64,000 nucleotides of DNA from Flavobacteriaceae bacterium PS02338 (GTDB taxonomy: Bacteria; Bacteroidota; Bacteroidia; Sphingobacteriales; Sphingobacteriaceae): positions 434,001 to 498,000 of the forward strand of contig JASCOD010000001.1 in assembly GCA_029959615.1 (NCBI GenBank), read 5' to 3'. Below are positions 26,553 to 35,473 of this stretch, one piece after another (positions within the stretch are counted from its first letter, which is position 1; each line of letters starts with the position of its first letter). A model generated the notes under the pieces. The model ran no database searches and was not told where the DNA came from. It saw nothing but the letters and a program-made list of their open reading frames with translations. Position numbers and translations under genes: made by a program.

Positions 26553-27806
26553 TTAAGCTCTTTCTTCCCAAACCTGTGCTAAATGCACAATAGTTTCAAC
26601 AGACTTTACCATATCTTGGATAGCTACCCACTCCTGCTTACCGTGAAAAGCATGTCCGCCCGTAAAGATATTCGGACAAGGCAAACCCATAAAAGATAAA
26701 CGAGAACCATCCGTACCACCTCTAATGCTACGGGTAATTGGATTTAAACCCGCTCTTTTCAAAGCTTCAATACCATTAGCCATAATTTGGGGATATTGAT
26801 CCAACACCTCTTTCATATTACGGTATTGCTCTTTAATCGTCAAAGTATAGCTCGATTTTGGATAAGCTTTCATCACTTCTTTCACAATACCTCCTAAGGT
26901 TTCTCCATGAGCTTTCAATAGCTCATTATCAAAATCACGAAGAATAAAACTAGCTTCAGCTTGTTCTGCAGTTCCGCTCATCCCCACTGGATGAATAAAA
27001 CCTTCCTTTTGAGAAGTACTTTCTGCACTTAACTTATCTTTCGGCAAAGCACTAATTACATCTGCCAAAATTTTAATGGCACTTTCCATTTTTCCTTTGG
27101 CAAAACCAGGATGTGCACTTACACCATTGATCACCAATTTGGCACCATCAGCAGAGAAGGTCTCATCTTCTATTGAACCTAAAGTCTCCCCATCAATAGT
27201 ATAGGCGAACTGAGCACCTAATTTTTTCAAATCAGCTTTATCTACACCTCTACCAATTTCTTCATCTGGCGTAAATAAAATCTTAATTGTTCCGTGTTTT
27301 ATTTGAGGGTTTTGCACTAAATAAGTCGCAGCCTCCATAATTTCGGCCACACCTGCCTTATTATCTGCACCTAGCAAAGTTGTACCGCTTGCTGTGATAA
27401 TATCATTGCCTATTTGGTTCTTTAAATCTCTATGTTCAGCAAGTCTCAAGACCACACTAGTATCGTCCGGTAGTACTAAATCTTCTCCTTGGTAGTTTTT
27501 ATGAATAATAGGCTTTACGTTTTCTCCGCTACTATCCGGAGAAGTATCCATATGCGAACAAAAGCAAATCACTGGAACATTTTTATCAGTTGTAGCAGGA
27601 ATTGTAGCGTACACATAACCATATTCATCCAAATGAGCATCCTGTAGACCAAGCTCCAATAATTCTGTCGCCAATATCTTACCTAGGTTTTTTTGCTTAG
27701 CTGTAGAGGGAGTAGAAGAAGATGATGCATCCGACTGTGTATCTATTTTTACGTATCTCATGAACCTCTCGGCTACAGAAACAGCATTTATTTTTATTTC
27801 TTGCAT
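26553..27806 (-). CDS. pepT: Peptidase T (tripeptide aminopeptidase)
   Basis: A 417-residue M20-family metallopeptidase that removes the N-terminal residue from tripeptides. Metal and catalytic sites are visible: FCSHMDTSPD, LGADNKAGVAEI, FTPDEEIGRG, TIDGETLGSIE and FTGGHAFHGKQEWV. The dimerisation domain lies between about residues 215 and 325. Length matches PepT. Cytoplasmic. Convergent with the methyltransferase. Confidence 0.95.
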   Translation of the reverse strand: MQEIKINAVSVAERFMRYVKIDTQSDASSSSTPSTAKQKNLGKILATELLELGLQDAHLDEYGYVYATIPATTDKNVPVICFCSHMDTSPDSSGENVKPIIHKNYQGEDLVLPDDTSVVLRLAEHRDLKNQIGNDIITASGTTLLGADNKAGVAEIMEAATYLVQNPQIKHGTIKILFTPDEEIGRGVDKADLKKLGAQFAYTIDGETLGSIEDETFSADGAKLVINGVSAHPGFAKGKMESAIKILADVISALPKDKLSAESTSQKEGFIHPVGMSGTAEQAEASFILRDFDNELLKAHGETLGGIVKEVMKAYPKSSYTLTIKEQYRNMKEVLDQYPQIMANGIEALKRAGLNPITRSIRGGTDGSRLSFMGLPCPNIFTGGHAFHGKQEWVAIQDMVKSVETIVHLAQVWEERA

Positions 27807-27845
27807 AAAATCAAAGTTATTGTTTATTTTTTTGAATAAAGATTA

Positions 27846-27853
27846 TACTTTTG
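27846..27853 (+). promoter_or_regulatory. -7 box for the beta-barrel gene at 27881
   Basis: TACTTTTG fits TAnnTTTG, 27 nt before the proposed TTG start at 27881. It overlaps the first codon of the longer open frame (27851), which argues against the longer start. Confidence 0.5.
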
Positions 27854-27880
27854 TATAACAGGCACTTAATTTATAACAAC

Positions 27881-28591
27881 TTGAAAAAACGTTACTTAGC
27901 TCTATTACTGATATTATTTACGGTTACAGCATTTGGTCAGTCAAATTTTTATAGATTAAGCTTAGGCGGAGGTGCAGGGGGTACTTATTCATTTACCGAT
28001 GTAAAAAGTAAGCCTGCATACGCTGGTGTAATAAACTTAGATTATCATTTTACACCGTTCATTACCGCTGGGCTAGAATTTCAAACAGGTTTAATAAAAG
28101 GTGGTGATCGTGAAGTTAGTCCTAATAAGGAGTTTACTAATGGCTTTATGGCCTACAGTTTAAATGCAAAATTTAGAGCTGGAGAGTTTACCGATTTTTA
28201 TTACAGTAACTTTTTGAATTATACTAAGGGCTTTTATATAGGGACTGGACTTGGAGTAATCCAAAACAACATGAATTCTATAGTTAGAACCAAGATAGAA
28301 AAAAACGGTAGTCTCTATACTTTTCCAGGCTATGATAAGAGCAATAATTTCCTAATTCCAGTAAATCTAGGCATCGATTTTTATTTTCCTGATGGTTGGG
28401 GAGATATTAGATACATTGTCAACATCAACTATCAGGCAAATTTAACGTTTGGTGAAGGGCTTGACGGTTATGATGACACACTAACTATACGCAAAAACAT
28501 TGGAAGCCCTCCTGATATTTATAACTTCTTTTCTTTTGGTGTAAAATACACCTTTGGCCCTAAAGGTTTAACTGGCAAGTCGATTAGATAA
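27881..28591 (+). CDS. Outer-membrane beta-barrel protein
   Basis: I place the start at TTG 27881, giving KKRYLALLLILFTVTAFGQ as signal peptide; the frame is open to a TTG at 27851, but that lies inside the -7 box. The mature part (about 216 residues) has alternating strands rich in Gly, Tyr and Phe (LSLGGGAGGTYSF, TAGLEFQTGLIKG, YIGTGLGVIQNN) and ends with the C-terminal strand FFSFGVKYTFGP. This is the usual small barrel type of the phylum. Ligand and function are unknown. Confidence 0.72.
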   Translation: MKKRYLALLLILFTVTAFGQSNFYRLSLGGGAGGTYSFTDVKSKPAYAGVINLDYHFTPFITAGLEFQTGLIKGGDREVSPNKEFTNGFMAYSLNAKFRAGEFTDFYYSNFLNYTKGFYIGTGLGVIQNNMNSIVRTKIEKNGSLYTFPGYDKSNNFLIPVNLGIDFYFPDGWGDIRYIVNINYQANLTFGEGLDGYDDTLTIRKNIGSPPDIYNFFSFGVKYTFGPKGLTGKSIR

Positions 28592-28665
28592 GCCTATCCA
28601 AAGTTTCGGATACAATCTACTTGTTCTAAAAACAAAAGCTATTTTTATATCTTAATCATTAATTG

Positions 28666-30408
28666 ATGAAGATATATTTTCTTTTACTTTTTGTTTTAAT
28701 GACCACGATTACCTTGGCTCAGCTTACCCCTTACGAAAAAAGCGGTAAAAAGGAAACTGCTACTTATGATGAAGCAATTGCGCATTACAAGCAATTGGCA
28801 AAAATCTATTCAAATCAAGCAAAGCTATTGAGTTATGGAGAAACCGATTTTGGGAAACCCCTTCATTTATTAGTACTTAGCAAAAGTGGTCTCTTCGAAC
28901 CTACTAAAATCAAAGCAGAAGATAAACGAGTGCTACTCATCAATAACGGTATTCACCCAGGAGAACCAGAAGGAATTGATGCCAGCATGATGTTAGCTAG
29001 AGATTTACTCCAGCAAAAGAAACTCCCAAATAATGTGGTCATCTGCATTATCCCTGTTTACAATATTGATGGCAGTTTCAATAGAACAAGTATTTCTAGA
29101 GCCAATCAAAATGGGCCTTTAGCTTACGGTTTCAGGGGCAACAGCAAAAACTATGATCTCAATCGGGATTTTATTAAAACCGACTCTAAAAACTCTGAAA
29201 GCTTTCAGCAGATTTTTAACGTTTGGCAGCCTGAGATCTTCGTAGATACACATACCAGCAACGGAGCGGATTATCAGTATACGATGACGCTAATTCCAAC
29301 ACAGAAAGATAAGTTAAATCCAATTCTGTCCAGTTATTTGACCAAGATTATGCTTCCATTTTTGTATACTGAAATGCAGAAGAAAGGCTTTGAACTCATT
29401 CCCTATATTAATTCCGTTAAAGAAACGCCAGATAGCGGAATTAGTGGTTTTATGGAAAGCCCAAGGTATAGTACGGGTTACGCGACATTGCACAATGTTA
29501 TCGGCTTTATGCCAGAAACACATATGCTCAAACCTTATGATCAGCGTGTACAATCAACCTATAAATTGCTACAAACCTATATTGATATCGTTGAAAGAGA
29601 TGCTAAAATTATTGGAGAAAACAAAAAGAGGGCGGATAAAGCAATTGCAAACCAAACAATATTTACATTAGATTGGATACGCAATACAGAAAAGTTTGAT
29701 GAAATTGAGTTTAAAGGTTACACTGCTAAATACAAACCAAGCGAAGTAAGTGGACTGGAACGTTTGTATTATGATCGTAACGAACCCTACACGAAGACTA
29801 TTAAACAGTGGAACAGCTTTGAACCAGCACTAACTATCGAAAAGCCTATCGCTTATATTATTCCCAGGGCCTGGGATAAAGTCATCAAACTTTTAAAATT
29901 GAATAATGTAGAAGTTTATGAGTTTAAAAGCGATACAAAACTGGAACTAGAAATGTATTACATCGCAGATATGAAAACTGCTCAAAGACCTTTTGAAGGA
30001 CACTACCTACACTCAGCAGTTAAGGTGGAACCTAGGACGCAAACCATCAAATATCACGCAGGCGATTATGTAGTTTACGCCAACCAGAAAACCAATAGAT
30101 ATATAGTAGAGACCTTAGAGCCACAAGCACCAGATTCGTTCTTTAACTGGAATTTCTTCGATTCTATCTTGGGTCAAAAAGAGCACTTTTCTTCGTACAT
30201 TTTCGAAGATACCGCAGCTGATCTGCTTAAGAAAAATCCAGCCCTAAAACAGAAATTAGAAGAGGAAAAAACTAAAAACCCCGAACTAGCAAAAAACGCT
30301 TATGCACAATTAGAGTTTATTTACAAAAATTCTGATTATTTTGAGCCGACTTTTATGCGCTATCCCATTGGAAGATTAGTAAAAGACGTCAAATTAGATA
30401 TTAAATAA
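28666..30408 (+). CDS. M14 family zinc carboxypeptidase, secreted
   Basis: A 580-residue protein from ATG 28666 (a TTG one codon upstream is less likely). A signal peptide (about 1-19) is followed by an M14 domain: zinc ligands in NNGIHPGEPEGID and in FVDTHTSNGADY, and the substrate-binding NFNRTSISRANQN-like region (NIDGSFNRTSISRANQNGP, SKNYDLNRDFIKTDS). About 250 residues after the catalytic domain have no assigned fold. It should trim peptides in the periplasm. The rhomboid gene starts 2 bp after its stop, so they are co-transcribed. Confidence 0.88.
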   Translation: MKIYFLLLFVLMTTITLAQLTPYEKSGKKETATYDEAIAHYKQLAKIYSNQAKLLSYGETDFGKPLHLLVLSKSGLFEPTKIKAEDKRVLLINNGIHPGEPEGIDASMMLARDLLQQKKLPNNVVICIIPVYNIDGSFNRTSISRANQNGPLAYGFRGNSKNYDLNRDFIKTDSKNSESFQQIFNVWQPEIFVDTHTSNGADYQYTMTLIPTQKDKLNPILSSYLTKIMLPFLYTEMQKKGFELIPYINSVKETPDSGISGFMESPRYSTGYATLHNVIGFMPETHMLKPYDQRVQSTYKLLQTYIDIVERDAKIIGENKKRADKAIANQTIFTLDWIRNTEKFDEIEFKGYTAKYKPSEVSGLERLYYDRNEPYTKTIKQWNSFEPALTIEKPIAYIIPRAWDKVIKLLKLNNVEVYEFKSDTKLELEMYYIADMKTAQRPFEGHYLHSAVKVEPRTQTIKYHAGDYVVYANQKTNRYIVETLEPQAPDSFFNWNFFDSILGQKEHFSSYIFEDTAADLLKKNPALKQKLEEEKTKNPELAKNAYAQLEFIYKNSDYFEPTFMRYPIGRLVKDVKLDIK

Positions 30409-30410
30409 CT

Positions 30411-31028
30411 ATGCTTTTAGAATATTGGAATGCTGCACCTATAGCTTCAATCATTTTTGTGTTTACCTTAATTACCAGCATTTACGCTTTTAATAATACC
30501 GAATTGTTCGGCAAATTTATGCTACACCCATATAGTGTAGCTAAAGGTAATAAGTTATACACCTTTATTACCAGTGGGCTAATTCATGCAGATTGGATGC
30601 ACCTATTTTTTAATATGTTTACTTTCTTCTTCTTTGCCTTTAGGCTTGAAGGAATGATAGGGCATTGGCAATTTGGCTTACTCTATATTATTTCGTTAAT
30701 ATTAAGCGATATCCCAACCTACATCAGGCACAAAAACGATTATAGATACAGCAGTTTGGGTGCATCTGGAGCAATTAGCGCAGTACTCTTTAGCTATATT
30801 TTATTTCAACCGCTCAGTATGATTGGTGTAATGTTTATTCCGATGCCAGCTATTGTTTTTGGTGTGCTATATCTTGTCTATTGCATGTATATGTCCAAAA
30901 ACTCAAGAGATAACATTAATCATGATGCGCACTTTTTTGGTGCATTAACAGGGTTGATATTAACGGTAATTCTTGTACCAGGTATAATTGGTCATTTCGT
31001 AGAGCAATTATCCAGCATCTGGCAGTAA
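30411..31028 (+). CDS. Rhomboid family intramembrane serine protease
   Basis: A 205-residue protein with about six membrane helices. The catalytic serine is in SLGASGAISAVLFS and the histidine in NHDAHFFGALTGL; the helix with HADWMHLFFNMFTFFFFAFRLEG is typical of the family. It cuts substrates within the membrane. It is co-transcribed with the M14 peptidase (2-bp gap). Its last 21 bp overlap the end of the convergent gene 31008-31970. Confidence 0.92.
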   Translation: MLLEYWNAAPIASIIFVFTLITSIYAFNNTELFGKFMLHPYSVAKGNKLYTFITSGLIHADWMHLFFNMFTFFFFAFRLEGMIGHWQFGLLYIISLILSDIPTYIRHKNDYRYSSLGASGAISAVLFSYILFQPLSMIGVMFIPMPAIVFGVLYLVYCMYMSKNSRDNINHDAHFFGALTGLILTVILVPGIIGHFVEQLSSIWQ

Positions 31029-31970
31029 AGGTTGCTCGAAAAAGCTTAATGGCACTTTGGGATCTTTAATAATTTCGAACAAAGTGAGCTCGTAAGGTTT
31101 CCAAAAGTTTTCTAGTACTTGCCCGTAAGTTTTGTGCTGCCATTCGTCGAAAATAGGTTTGTTCTGCATTCCTCGTAAAGGCATAGGATCGATGTAAGCA
31201 ACTCCGTTGGCTTCGATTACGTTATATTCTGGTAAACGGTTAAATAAATAAGCAGAGTAAAAAAAACGGGCAGCCAATTCTTCAAATTGTTGGTCGGTTA
31301 ATGATTTATCTTTAATAAAATCCAACAGTTGTTGATGATACCTTTTATTCGTTCCGTTATCTTGTAAACAGGCTACGATGCCGAAATCCTTAAATTTTAG
31401 GGAAAAGATCAGCGTATTGATTTCATCTCTAAAGCTAAATCCAGTCTTCGCATTTTCCAATGGAACCACAACGATAGACCAAGGTGTAAACTCTTCAAAC
31501 TCTACTTCCGCATAGATACTTTGCAACATCAAATGTAGATTACCAAACTTGTGCATTAGCCCCTGAGACATGTTCATTCCATCGCCACTTAGCTGCTTTA
31601 AGCGGATAGCACCTTGCATCTCGATATACAAGAAACTGTACATCAATTTACCGATCCACTGGAAAAGATCAATTTCTGGCAATGCCGATACTCCTTTATA
31701 ACCTTGCTCAAACGCTGCCTCTATTTTCTGCTCCAAAGGTAAGATCGCCTCGGTATAGATGGCTGCACTGGCAGGCACAAATAAGCTCTTGTAGCTTCTA
31801 ATACTTTCATCCAAAAGTTTGATCTGTTCATCGCCAGTAAGGTTGGCCATGTTAAGCAACCAATCTGGCAACACACGAACAGCTAACGGCGATGTAGAAT
31901 TACCGCTTAAAAAACATTTATCGTTCCTGAAATCGAAACTTTTAAAGGGATTATAAAGACTATGGTTCAT
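31008..31970 (-). CDS. Conserved hypothetical protein (320 aa)
   Basis: A soluble protein with no signal peptide. It contains aromatic and acidic segments such as ALPEIDLFQWIGKLMYSFLYIEMQ, QGLMHKFGNLHLMLQSIYAEVEFEEFTPWSIVVV and GVAYIDPMPLRGMQNKPIFDEWQHKTYGQ. I do not recognise a named domain; it looks conserved within Bacteroidota. The C-terminal codons overlap the convergent rhomboid gene by 21 bp. Upstream is a palindromic repeat at 32041. Confidence 0.65.
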   Translation of the reverse strand: MNHSLYNPFKSFDFRNDKCFLSGNSTSPLAVRVLPDWLLNMANLTGDEQIKLLDESIRSYKSLFVPASAAIYTEAILPLEQKIEAAFEQGYKGVSALPEIDLFQWIGKLMYSFLYIEMQGAIRLKQLSGDGMNMSQGLMHKFGNLHLMLQSIYAEVEFEEFTPWSIVVVPLENAKTGFSFRDEINTLIFSLKFKDFGIVACLQDNGTNKRYHQQLLDFIKDKSLTDQQFEELAARFFYSAYLFNRLPEYNVIEANGVAYIDPMPLRGMQNKPIFDEWQHKTYGQVLENFWKPYELTLFEIIKDPKVPLSFFEQPLLPDAG

Positions 31971-32040
31971 TGCTGCAATATTAGTGATTATTGCATGGAG
32001 AGTAATTATTTTATTGTCATATTGTTTTTGAAGTGTGTAT

Positions 32041-32073
32041 AGACTTACGAAGTTTTCAATACTCCGTAAGTCT
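32041..32073. repeat. AGACTTACGAAGTTT-family palindrome, diverged copy
   Basis: AGACTTACGAAGT and ACTCCGTAAGTCT (32061-32073) pair at 12 of 13 positions. It starts with the same 16 bases as the copy at 9274. It ends two bases before the stop of the lipoprotein gene at 32075, for which it probably serves as terminator. Confidence 0.75.
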
Positions 32074-32074
32074 T

Positions 32075-33208
32075 CTAGTACCTACTGTAAAATGATGTGA
32101 TATGATCTACCAGTTGTGCATAAATTGGTTTAGTAAACTCCACAAACAAATTGCCTGGAGGCGGGGGCATCATCTCCCTTTTTCTTGTCAATACCAATTG
32201 CTGTTTATCCAGAGCTCTTTCGTCTCCTTTAAAAGAAGCCCAATTGTCTACCCATACGTAAGTTCCAGCCAATTTTCGGTTTTGCAAAAGTTTGTTGGTA
32301 TTTAAATCTACCACTGCAAAATTTAACAGACCAGAAGAAGAAACTTGTTTTTCGAAAAGGCTATAGGTTGCTGTAACCGATCCGTACACTTTATTGCCTC
32401 TCCTATCTTCTCCAATTACTACACTATCCCTTTTTAGTTTCTCCACTTGCTCTTTCACGTAGGTTTGGCCAACAATAAAATCGTCGAAATTAAGCTCTAC
32501 CAATTGATCAGCTCTCAACTTCTGTTGATTAGCTTCTTGCTCTGTATAAAAACGTACAAATGTGTTACCTCTATAAGTAGCCAAATAGTTGGTAATTTGC
32601 TGCTGAAAATAATCATTACTTAACCTATAAGTATTGCTATTGATAATGGCAGGCTGAACTACTACTTTTAATACTGCCGCCCAATAAGCATCCTCTATTT
32701 TATTTTTAATCCCCTTTAGAGATGGATATAAGCTTTCGGCTTTTACAAAATGATTATAAGCGGTTTTAGCACTTTGGCGATTATTCTCTCTCAAAGATCT
32801 TTCGCCCAATAGGTAACGAGCTTCGGCGGCTTGATATCTAGCATCCTCGTATTCTTTTACATACTTGGGAGGATTAGGAACTAAACTTAAACAACCAGGA
32901 CATGCATTTACTTCATCGCTCAACTGGTTAATCCGCTGATAGCGATATAAAATACTTTCCCATTTTAAGGCATCTGCCGAAACTTTAGCTTCATCTATTT
33001 TCCTTAGGTGAGTTTTAACAGCCAAATCAAAAGCCACAGGTAAAACCTCTAATGCCTCTTTATTTTGAGGTGAACTTCTTAAACGATCTACCGCTTTAGA
33101 AACCGCAGCATCGTAATCGCCTTTTTGTAGCGCATTTTTCCCTGTAGTACATCCAACAAATAATATGGATAAATAAAGAAAATAACGTAATCTTGAAATC
33201 GTAATCAT
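32075..33208 (-). CDS. Putative lipoprotein, TPR-like
   Basis: A 377-residue protein with a lipoprotein signal (lipobox FVGC, Cys20). The first half has TPR-like helices (ALQKGDYDAAVSKAVDRLRSSPQNKEAL, ARYLLGERSLRENNRQSAKTAYNHFVKAESLYPSL). The second half is alpha/beta and contains GNKVYGSVTATYSLFEKQVSSSGLLNFAVVD. It resembles outer-membrane-linked lipoproteins of unknown role. Monocistronic. I cannot assign a function. Confidence 0.75.
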   Translation of the reverse strand: MITISRLRYFLYLSILFVGCTTGKNALQKGDYDAAVSKAVDRLRSSPQNKEALEVLPVAFDLAVKTHLRKIDEAKVSADALKWESILYRYQRINQLSDEVNACPGCLSLVPNPPKYVKEYEDARYQAAEARYLLGERSLRENNRQSAKTAYNHFVKAESLYPSLKGIKNKIEDAYWAAVLKVVVQPAIINSNTYRLSNDYFQQQITNYLATYRGNTFVRFYTEQEANQQKLRADQLVELNFDDFIVGQTYVKEQVEKLKRDSVVIGEDRRGNKVYGSVTATYSLFEKQVSSSGLLNFAVVDLNTNKLLQNRKLAGTYVWVDNWASFKGDERALDKQQLVLTRKREMMPPPPGNLFVEFTKPIYAQLVDHITSFYSRY

Positions 33209-33278
33209 GGCCTAATAATTTAGCGTTAACAAATATAGCGCAAGGCTATTAACCTTTTAATGATTTAGACGATTAAAG

Positions 33279-34310
33279 ATGAAAATTAGTTGCAAAGCTT
33301 TTGAATTAGAATTGAAACACCCCTTTTCGATTGCCAAGTTTACTAGAACGAGTACACCTTTGTTCTTGTTAAAAGTGGAACATGAAGGTAAAATAGGCTA
33401 TGGCGAGGCTAGCATGGTGCCCTACATGGGCGAGAGTTACGAAACGGCAACCGCTTTTCTAGAGAAAGTAGATTGGAATCGCTTTCAATTCCCTTTCAAT
33501 TTTGCTGCAATCATGCAATATCTTGATGATTTAGCCCCTGGAAATCCAGCTATAAAAGCCGCCATTGATATTGCGCTTAACGACTTAAATGGTCAGCTGC
33601 TCGGCAAGCCTTGCTATGAAATTTTTGGTGCGGATCCTAACAAAATGCCTGTTACTTCTTTTACAGTTGGTATTGATACCCCAGAAGTGTTGCGTAAGAA
33701 GCTTGAAGATGCCAAAGATTTCAAGGTAGTAAAGGTTAAATTGGGTAGAGATAATGATAAAGAAATTATCCAGACTATACGAAGCGTAACCAATGTACCT
33801 TTATATGTGGATGCCAACCAGGGCTGGAAAGAAAAAATCAAAGCCATTGATTTGATTTATTGGCTGCACGAACAAGGCGTGGTTTTAATAGAGCAACCCA
33901 TGGATAAAAATGACTTAGATGGCAATGCCTGGTTAACAGAACGCAGTCCAATTCCATTATTAGCAGATGAAGCCATGCAACGTTTAAAGGACTTAGATAG
34001 CTTAAAGGGTGCTTATCACGGCATCAACATCAAGCTCATGAAGAGTACCGGAATGTACGAAGGACATCAAACTATCTTAAGAGCTCGTTCTTTAGGCATG
34101 AAGGTATTAATTGGTTGTATGAGCGAAACTTCTATTGCCACATTAGCAGGTGCACATTTGGCCCCTTTATGCGATTGGGCAGATTTAGATGGACCTTTTT
34201 TAACTGTAAACAATCCTTTCGACCAACCAACATTTGAGGATGGCAAATATGTTTTAAACGATTTACCGGGCTTGGGACTGACTGGAATTAGGGAAGATCT
34301 GTTTGATTAA
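33279..34310 (+). CDS. Dipeptide epimerase (L-Ala-D/L-Glu type, enolase superfamily)
   Basis: A 343-residue enzyme. The superfamily active site is complete: the KxK pair in VVKVKLG, metal ligands D in LYVDANQGW, E in VLIEQPM and D in LLADEAM, and the second catalytic Lys in INIKLMKSTG. The late GCMSETS and DLDGP motifs mark the dipeptide epimerase subgroup, which interconverts L-Ala-D-Glu and L-Ala-L-Glu during murein recycling. The exact dipeptide specificity is inferred. Confidence 0.88.
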   Translation: MKISCKAFELELKHPFSIAKFTRTSTPLFLLKVEHEGKIGYGEASMVPYMGESYETATAFLEKVDWNRFQFPFNFAAIMQYLDDLAPGNPAIKAAIDIALNDLNGQLLGKPCYEIFGADPNKMPVTSFTVGIDTPEVLRKKLEDAKDFKVVKVKLGRDNDKEIIQTIRSVTNVPLYVDANQGWKEKIKAIDLIYWLHEQGVVLIEQPMDKNDLDGNAWLTERSPIPLLADEAMQRLKDLDSLKGAYHGINIKLMKSTGMYEGHQTILRARSLGMKVLIGCMSETSIATLAGAHLAPLCDWADLDGPFLTVNNPFDQPTFEDGKYVLNDLPGLGLTGIREDLFD

Positions 34311-34341
34311 AGCAAATCACTTTGGATTAGAATCTTTTTAA

Positions 34342-34461
34342 TTAGTTTTTTAAAAAGCGAATAATTGCTGGCAGGTATTCCATGAGGCCAACAACCATAA
34401 TTACTGTAACCAAAAATACAAACCATTCAAAAGCTGAAATCTTTCTAATTCTATTTAACAT
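34342..34461 (-). CDS. Possible small membrane protein (39 aa)
   Basis: A short frame from ATG 34461 to TAA at 34342-34344. It starts with MLNRIRKISAFEW, then one hydrophobic helix (FVFLVTVIMVVGLMEYLPAII), and ends in RFLKN. Positive charges before the helix and an A-rich stretch upstream of the ATG are consistent with translation. It lies downstream of the beta-barrel gene at 34505 on the same strand, 43 bp away. No homologue is known to me; the coding call is tentative. Confidence 0.45.
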   Translation of the reverse strand: MLNRIRKISAFEWFVFLVTVIMVVGLMEYLPAIIRFLKN

Positions 34462-34504
34462 TCTATCTTTTTCTTTAGAATATATAAACCTCCAGTTAGT
34501 TTAC

Positions 34505-35089
34505 TTACATTATTTTAATACTGAATGTAACCGCAGATCTTTTCAAATCATAGGTGTGTAAAGAGCTTTTTTCTAAGCTGTTGTTTATACCTAAGCGATA
34601 GGAGATTTCTGGCACTGCTGTAAAGTTTTTAAACTTCAAGGCATAGCTTGCACCAGTTAAAGCCAAATAGTTGTCCTTTCTAAGTTTGAGTTCTTCCTCT
34701 TGTTTACTGAGCACATGCAAGAATTCTACCCCAGTAAGCAAGGCTAGTTCTTTGTATAATTTAAACCGTAGCTTTAGTGGAATAGCAATGTTTAAATCTT
34801 GTAATTTTAAGTTAGAGTTGTCGACCTTATTAGTCAAAGTGTGTTTTTCGAAATTGAGTTGTGTTTCTATAGCTATGCCAATTAACTTATTGAAGTTTTT
34901 GGAATAAAAGTGGCCCAAGCCCCAACCGAAATCTGATTTTATATCTATCAAAAGTTCATTAGTTTGGAAAAAATTGACATTTCCTTTTAATAAGAAACCC
35001 CATTTTCCCTTTTCATCTGTATTTTGTGCAAACGACTTAAGCGTTCCGATGGCACATATGTACAGTAATATTTTTTTCAAGAAAGACAT
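34505..35089 (-). CDS. Outer-membrane beta-barrel protein, co-regulated with the peptide exporter
   Basis: A 194-residue protein with a signal peptide (about 1-21, ending KSFAQ) and alternating strands (WGFLLKGNVNFF, LIGIAIETQLNFE, NIAIPLKLRFKLYKELALLTGVEFLHVL, SAVTFSIKIM), as in small PorT-like barrels. About 235 bp upstream lies an exact copy of the promoter and palindrome that stand before the HlyD gene (35324-35386). That suggests it is expressed with the exporter; its role could be in passage of the peptide or in protection, both speculative. Confidence 0.7.
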   Translation of the reverse strand: MSFLKKILLYICAIGTLKSFAQNTDEKGKWGFLLKGNVNFFQTNELLIDIKSDFGWGLGHFYSKNFNKLIGIAIETQLNFEKHTLTNKVDNSNLKLQDLNIAIPLKLRFKLYKELALLTGVEFLHVLSKQEEELKLRKDNYLALTGASYALKFKNFTAVPEISYRLGINNSLEKSSLHTYDLKRSAVTFSIKIM

Positions 35090-35323
35090 GATGTAGTTTT
35101 ATAAGATTAGAAAATTGCAACGTGCTTTGCTGCATATTGCATTAAAGTTCAATTGATTTTTAGCCAACAAGCGACAACGCTCACAACCTTAAAATTGCGA
35201 AAGAAGAAAATTGCTTTATAAGTCGCTGTTGTTAAGAAAACGTCAATTCCTTAGCTGCTGTAAGATTGTATTTTTCATAGGTGGGTATAATTAGTTTTGT
35301 AGATTTCGGTTAGATGTAATACC
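35090..35323 (-). other. Long leader upstream of the beta-barrel gene
   Basis: From the predicted start of transcription (about 35317) to the ATG at 35089 there are some 228 nt. They contain an 11-codon frame (35278-35243, MKNTILQQLRN) and a distant stem: GTCGCTGTTG (35222-35231) against CAACAAGCGAC (35165-35175) with one bulge. No known riboswitch is recognised. Confidence 0.35.
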
Positions 35324-35355
35324 CAAATGTATTTTTTAAAATGATATCCTCCAAA
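35324..35355 (-). promoter_or_regulatory. Promoter of the beta-barrel gene (copy 1)
   Basis: On the minus strand TTTG (plus CAAA, 35352-35355) and TACATTTG (plus CAAATGTA, 35324-35331) are separated by exactly 20 nt, the Bacteroidota -33/-7 layout. Both boxes are identical to those of the exporter promoter at 43133-43164, while 8 of the 20 spacer bases differ. Confidence 0.75.
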
Positions 35356-35360
35356 AAAAC

Positions 35361-35383
35361 TACCCTATAAAAAATATAGGGTA
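35361..35383. promoter_or_regulatory. Operator-like palindrome, copy 1
   Basis: TACCCTATA (35361-35369), AAAAA, TATAGGGTA (35375-35383): perfect 9-bp arms. It lies 5 bp upstream of the minus-strand -33 box and is identical to copy 2 at 43170-43192. Confidence 0.75.
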
Positions 35384-35473
35384 AAATATAAATAGATAAG
35401 CTTATTATCTAGATAGTATGAGAGTGCTAATTCCTGATTCAGAAAGCATTAAGAGCTCATTTTTATATCACTA

